The notes beneath the pieces were generated by a model. That model ran no database searches. It was given only the letters and a program-made list of their open reading frames with translations, and was not told the DNA's origin. Shown here in pieces: positions 5,605 through 7,940 of a DNA stretch of 7,940 bases (its first letter is position 1; each line of letters starts with the position of its first letter). Source of the stretch: JAUREX01 sp044356825 (GTDB lineage Bacteria > Pseudomonadota > Alphaproteobacteria > Rhodobacterales > Rhodobacteraceae). The stretch lies in contig JBIKVM010000138.1 of NCBI GenBank assembly GCA_044356825.1, positions 1 through 7,940 of the forward strand. The letters are read 5' to 3'. The translations under genes and the position numbers were made by a program.

Positions 5605-6521
5605 AGCTTGGTCGGGGCTTTGGTAGCTGCAGGCTTGGTTTCGCCCTCTTCAGGGTCGGGTTCATCTTCGACCCACAGACCTTCCGCGCGCAACTGGGCC
5701 TCGCGCTTCTTCTCGCTGCGGCGCACGAGGAAGATCGACACCTCATAGAGGCTGTAGATCGCGGCAAAGAGAATGAGTTGCGAGACGACATCGGGCGGCG
5801 TCACGATCGCCGCGAGTATGAGGATTGCCACGACCGCATACTTGCGCACCGAGGCGAGACCCGCCGCGGACACCAGCCCCGCCTTGCCCATGAGGGTGAG
5901 CAGGACGGGAAGCTGGAAGCACACGCCGAAGGCCACGATGAACTTCGTCGTGAGGGCCAGGTATTCCTCGACCGAGCCCTGAAAGACGATCCCCGCCATG
6001 TCAGCGGCAGCGTCCGCCGCCACCGCCGGATCGGCCGGCGCTTCGCCTCCGGGCATGAGCGAACCGGGCTGCTGGAAGCCGAGGAAGAAGGCGAAGGCGA
6101 AGGGGATCACGATGTAGAAGGCGAAGGCCGCCCCGATGAAGAACATGATCGGCGAGGCAACGATGAAGGGCAGAAAGGCGTTCTTCTCGCTCCGGTAGAG
6201 ACCGGGGGCGACGAAGCGCCAGAGCTGATAGGCGATGACCGGGAAGGACAGCGCGAAACCGCCGAAGACCGAGATGCGGATGGCGACGAAGAAGCCCTCC
6301 TGCACCTTGATGAGGACAAGCCCGCAATCCTGCTGGCGGTCGGCCAGCGCATCGCAGATGGGCTGGGTCAGGAAGTTGAAGATCGGGTTCCAAACCGTGA
6401 AGGCAACGACCATCGCCGCCAGAAATGCCAGTACCGACTTGATGAGGCGCGCGCGCAGCTCGGCCAGATGCTCGATGAGCGGCGCGCTGGTGTCGTTGAT
6501 CTCGTCCTTGGCTGCCATCAT
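5601..6521 (-). CDS. tatC: Sec-independent protein translocase subunit TatC
   Basis: Polytopic inner-membrane core of the twin-arginine translocase. It binds the RR signal peptide of folded cargo and recruits TatA/TatB. The protein has 306 aa, longer than E. coli TatC (258). Hallmarks are the N-terminal HLAELRARL (18-26), YQLWRFVAPGLYRSEK (98-113) with Glu112 at the conserved signal-binding position, and TPPDVVSQ (241-248) before the last helix. Six membrane segments fall at about 27-45, 77-98, 116-148, 190-212, 226-241 and 246-265. The loop between helices 3 and 4 carries an Ala/Pro/Gly-rich insertion (about 151-182) of roughly 20 residues relative to E. coli. The cytoplasmic tail (267-306) is charged. 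The start is one of two adjacent ATGs (6521 or 6518), both overlapping the tatB TGA, so translation is likely coupled. Confidence 0.97.
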   Translation of the reverse strand: MMAAKDEINDTSAPLIEHLAELRARLIKSVLAFLAAMVVAFTVWNPIFNFLTQPICDALADRQQDCGLVLIKVQEGFFVAIRISVFGGFALSFPVIAYQLWRFVAPGLYRSEKNAFLPFIVASPIMFFIGAAFAFYIVIPFAFAFFLGFQQPGSLMPGGEAPADPAVAADAAADMAGIVFQGSVEEYLALTTKFIVAFGVCFQLPVLLTLMGKAGLVSAAGLASVRKYAVVAILILAAIVTPPDVVSQLILFAAIYSLYEVSIFLVRRSEKKREAQLRAEGLWVEDEPDPEEGETKPAATKAPTKL

Positions 6522-7099
6522 GCCGCCCCGTCATCGGCATCGGAGGGTGGAGTGGCCGGCGAGGCCGCGGCGGGTCGGGGCTGGCCGCGTGCGGCGCTGA
6601 CGGATTCGATGATCTCGGCGCGCCGGGCTGCCTGCTGTTCGGCCAGCGCCTGCGTGGCGGGGCCGCGAACGGTCGCGGGGGCCGGAGCGGCCGGAGTGAC
6701 CGGAGACGGAGCGGCGGCCGCCGGCTCGGGCGGGTCCGGAATGGCGTCCATGTCCGAGGGGGGGACCGGGCGCGGAACGACGGGCGATGCTGCCGGTTTC
6801 GTCGGGGTGACCGGCATCGCGGACGCGGGCTTGACGTCTAGCGACTTGGCCGCGTCGCGCAGCGCATCGAGCCCGAGCTTCTTGGGATCCGTGGCGGCGC
6901 GCAGGTCTTTCGCGACATCCTTGACGCCAGCCTCGTTCGCCGCCGACTCCATCGCGCGCTGGAATTCGCGCGCCATCCCGCGCGCCTTCGCCGTGAACTG
7001 GCCAAGGGCGCGGAACATCCGCGGCAGATCCTTGGGACCGACAACGATGAGGGCGACGATCCCGATCACCAGAAGCTCGGTCCAGCCGATGTCGAACAT
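6518..7099 (-). CDS. tatB: Twin-arginine translocase subunit TatB
   Basis: Single-pass membrane partner of TatC in the twin-arginine receptor complex. The protein has 193 aa. It opens with the classic MFDIGWTELLVIGIVALIVV, including the conserved Glu8 inside the membrane helix, followed by GPKDLPRMFR (21-30), the hinge and start of the amphipathic helix. That helix runs to about residue 88. From about 90 to the end the chain is Pro/Ala-rich, low in complexity and probably disordered, with a possible short charged helix at 150-170. TatB rather than TatA is chosen for the FDIGW start, GPKDLP hinge and length. The ribosome-binding site is AAGGGG. It follows tatA by 55 bp and overlaps tatC. Confidence 0.97.
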   Translation of the reverse strand: MFDIGWTELLVIGIVALIVVGPKDLPRMFRALGQFTAKARGMAREFQRAMESAANEAGVKDVAKDLRAATDPKKLGLDALRDAAKSLDVKPASAMPVTPTKPAASPVVPRPVPPSDMDAIPDPPEPAAAAPSPVTPAAPAPATVRGPATQALAEQQAARRAEIIESVSAARGQPRPAAASPATPPSDADDGAA

Positions 7100-7154
7100 C
7101 GCCGTTTCCCCTTCAGCCCGGAGTGGTTTCAGCCCTGCGTGGAAAGGCCCGGAC

Positions 7155-7367
7155 TCAGACCTTGTCCTTCTCGGGCTGCGGAGACACGTCGCGCGGTGTT
7201 TCCCCAGCCTTTTCGATCTCTTCCGTGCTGTCCTTCACGCCCCGCTTGAAGGCCGTGATTCCCTTGCCGACCTCGCCCATCAGGCTCGAGATCTTGCCGC
7301 GCCCGAAGAGCACGAGCACCACGACCGCGATGAGCAGAAGCCCCGGCAATCCGATGTTGTTGAGCAT
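7155..7367 (-). CDS. tatA: Twin-arginine translocase subunit TatA
   Basis: Small membrane protein that oligomerises at TatBC-cargo complexes to let folded proteins cross the inner membrane. The protein has 70 aa, normal length. A hydrophobic helix spans about residues 4-20, followed by the FGRGK hinge (21-25) and an amphipathic helix with ISSLMGEVGKGITAFKRGVKD (26-46), matching the family pattern through F40-KRG. The polar tail ends EKDKV. It has a strong SD, GGAGGAAGG, directly upstream of ATG 7367. It is first in tatA-tatB-tatC-ATPase and diverges from the HTH regulator gene across 138 bp. Confidence 0.97.
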   Translation of the reverse strand: MLNNIGLPGLLLIAVVVLVLFGRGKISSLMGEVGKGITAFKRGVKDSTEEIEKAGETPRDVSPQPEKDKV

Positions 7368-7450
7368 TTCCCTTCCTCCGGCATTGTTGAGCCCGCTGAT
7401 GTCGAGGTTCTAGCCCCGCGCGAGCGTGCCGCAAAGCCCCCGCACAGGGG

Positions 7451-7478
7451 TTGCCCTGCACGCTGCTGACAGTATTTT
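7451..7478 (+). promoter_or_regulatory. Probable sigma-70-type promoter of the HTH regulator gene
   Basis: TTGCCC (7451-7456), a 16-bp spacer and TATTTT (7473-7478), each matching the E. coli-type consensus at four of six positions. It is the only AT-rich patch in the 138-bp divergent region and sits a suitable distance from the ATG at 7506, with transcription expected to begin near 7485. Its -10 lies between the arms of the palindrome at 7466-7483, so a bound regulator would block it. I could not identify a clear tatA promoter on the opposite strand. Confidence 0.4.
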
Positions 7479-7483
7479 GTCAG
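7466..7483. promoter_or_regulatory. Palindromic operator CTGACA-N6-TGTCAG
   Basis: A perfect 6+6 inverted repeat (CTGACA at 7466-7471, TGTCAG at 7478-7483) around the AT-rich spacer GTATTT. It lies 22 bp upstream of the HTH gene start and overlaps its putative -10. Placement is typical of autorepression. From memory, YafY-like regulators and neighbours often carry similar CTGACA/TGTCAG sites; I cannot verify that here. It may also affect tatA, whose start codon is about 100 bp away on the other side. Confidence 0.6.
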
Positions 7484-7505
7484 TTAGACCGAAAGGGGCC
7501 GGAAC

Positions 7506-7868
7506 ATGAAGCGCGACCAGCGGCTCTATGATATCGTGCAGATCATGCGCGACGGGCGGGTGCACACGGCCGAGGACCTCGCGCGCGCGCTCGGCGTCTC
7601 GGCCCGCACGATCTGGCGCGACATGGACATGCTCGCCGCCACCGGCCTGCCCGTCGCGGGCGAGCGCGGCATGGGCTATATCCTGCGCTCGGTCCTGATC
7701 CTGCCGCCGCTTACGCTGACGCCCGACGAGGCCGAAGCGCTGGCGGAGGGGTTGCGCCGTGTCGCGGGGGACGAGGCGCATCCGGTGTCGAGGGCTGCAC
7801 GAGCGCTGCTCTATCGCATCGCGACGCTTCTGCCGCAGGCCGGGATCGAGCCCGGCCCGCGGAGTTAG
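7506..7868 (+). CDS. Short YafY-like (HTH_11) transcriptional regulator lacking the WYL domain
   Basis: DNA-binding regulator of 120 aa. The N-terminal winged helix-turn-helix (about 1-60) matches the DeoR/YafY type: HTAEDLARALGVSARTIWRDMDML (20-43) is the HTH with recognition helix SARTIWRDM, and GLPVAGERGMGYILR (47-61) is the wing. The YafY linker LPPLTLTPDEAEALAEGLRRVA (66-87) follows, but the chain ends about 30 residues later, where full-length members (about 230 aa) carry a WYL ligand-sensing domain. The stop is clean, and the remaining 6 bp before the convergent neighbour leave no room for the missing part, so it is not a simple frameshift seen here. A good SD, GAAAGGGG (7491-7498), precedes the ATG. 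It probably regulates itself through the palindrome at 7466-7483. The adjacent dehydrogenase gene is a possible target. Whether it dimerises through the linker is unknown. Confidence 0.85.
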   Translation: MKRDQRLYDIVQIMRDGRVHTAEDLARALGVSARTIWRDMDMLAATGLPVAGERGMGYILRSVLILPPLTLTPDEAEALAEGLRRVAGDEAHPVSRAARALLYRIATLLPQAGIEPGPRS

Positions 7869-7874
7869 CCACGC

Positions 7875-7940
7875 TCAGATCGTGGCGTTGACCGCGCCAC
7901 CATCGAGCAGGATGTTCTGTCCCACGATGAAGCCCGCATG
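7875..7940 (-). CDS. Short-chain dehydrogenase/reductase (SDR), C-terminal end only
   Basis: The final 21 codons plus a TGA of a minus-strand gene entering from the right edge. The visible peptide HAGFIVGQNILLDGGAVNATI matches the SDR C-terminus, where (Y/F)-x-x-GQ-x-x-x-x-DGG is near-universal. NAD(P)-dependent oxidoreductase activity is therefore likely, but the substrate and the Rossmann and catalytic motifs are outside the window. The stop lies 6 bp from the stop of the convergent HTH gene. Confidence 0.8.
   Translation of the reverse strand, partial: HAGFIVGQNILLDGGAVNATI

Noticed and set aside
4870..5748. 292-codon open frame on the plus strand opposite the ATPase gene
   Set aside because: The minus-strand frame has intact Walker A and B motifs. 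The plus-strand product has no domain pattern.
7100..7154. Direct repeat GGGCTGAA (minus strand) twice between tatA and tatB
   Set aside because: There are two copies only, 8 bp each, in a 55-bp gap. The region is explained by the tatB ribosome-binding site, and there is no sign of a regulatory array.
5778..7469. 563-codon open frame on the plus strand opposite tatC, tatB and tatA
   Set aside because: All three tat genes on the other strand are unmistakable, and the product shows only Arg/Asp/Ser-rich shadow composition.

Overview
This window is GC-rich, tightly packed DNA from an alphaproteobacterium, most likely the Rhodobacteraceae/Paracoccaceae. The assignment rests on protein style: a SurE that begins MRILITNDDG from a TTG codon, an Ala/Pro-rich TatB tail, a TatC with an Ala-rich periplasmic insertion, and a DUF815-type ATPase next to the Tat genes. 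It reads as ordinary chromosome. I see no insertion sequence, prophage gene, tRNA, rRNA or CRISPR array.

Left part, minus strand (1-1742): the start of a branched-chain amino acid-type (LIV/HAAT) ABC uptake operon. The periplasmic binding protein gene (livK-like) comes first. A hairpin with a T-tract follows it, and then the permease gene livH runs off the left edge. A 320-bp divergent region (1743-2062) separates livK from surE. It holds an imperfect palindrome upstream of livK and a GC-rich inverted repeat in the surE leader.

Middle, plus strand (2063-4760): surE, pcm and an NlpD-like lipoprotein gene. This is the stationary-phase/protein-repair and envelope cluster known from many proteobacteria. 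surE and pcm overlap by one base. The NlpD-like protein has a lipobox, two LysM domains and a LytM/M23 domain whose zinc ligands are mostly lost, so it is probably an amidase activator or scaffold rather than an enzyme.

Right part, minus strand (4762-7367): a tatA-tatB-tatC-ATPase operon transcribed toward the surE cluster. tatB/tatC and tatC/ATPase are joined by ATGA overlaps. The first three genes encode the twin-arginine translocase. The fourth encodes an uncharacterised DUF815-type AAA+ protein. The stop codons of the two convergent operons are one base apart.

Right edge (7368-7940): a short YafY-like HTH regulator gene divergent from tatA, lacking the usual C-terminal WYL domain. It is preceded by a palindrome, CTGACA-N6-TGTCAG, that overlaps its probable -10 element. 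The last 66 bases are the C-terminus of a short-chain dehydrogenase gene on the minus strand.

I found no convincing new multi-gene system. The most useful leads are the self-regulation site of the WYL-less regulator, the ATPase coupled to tatC, the G8 tract inside the NlpD-like gene, and the two structured elements between livK and surE.
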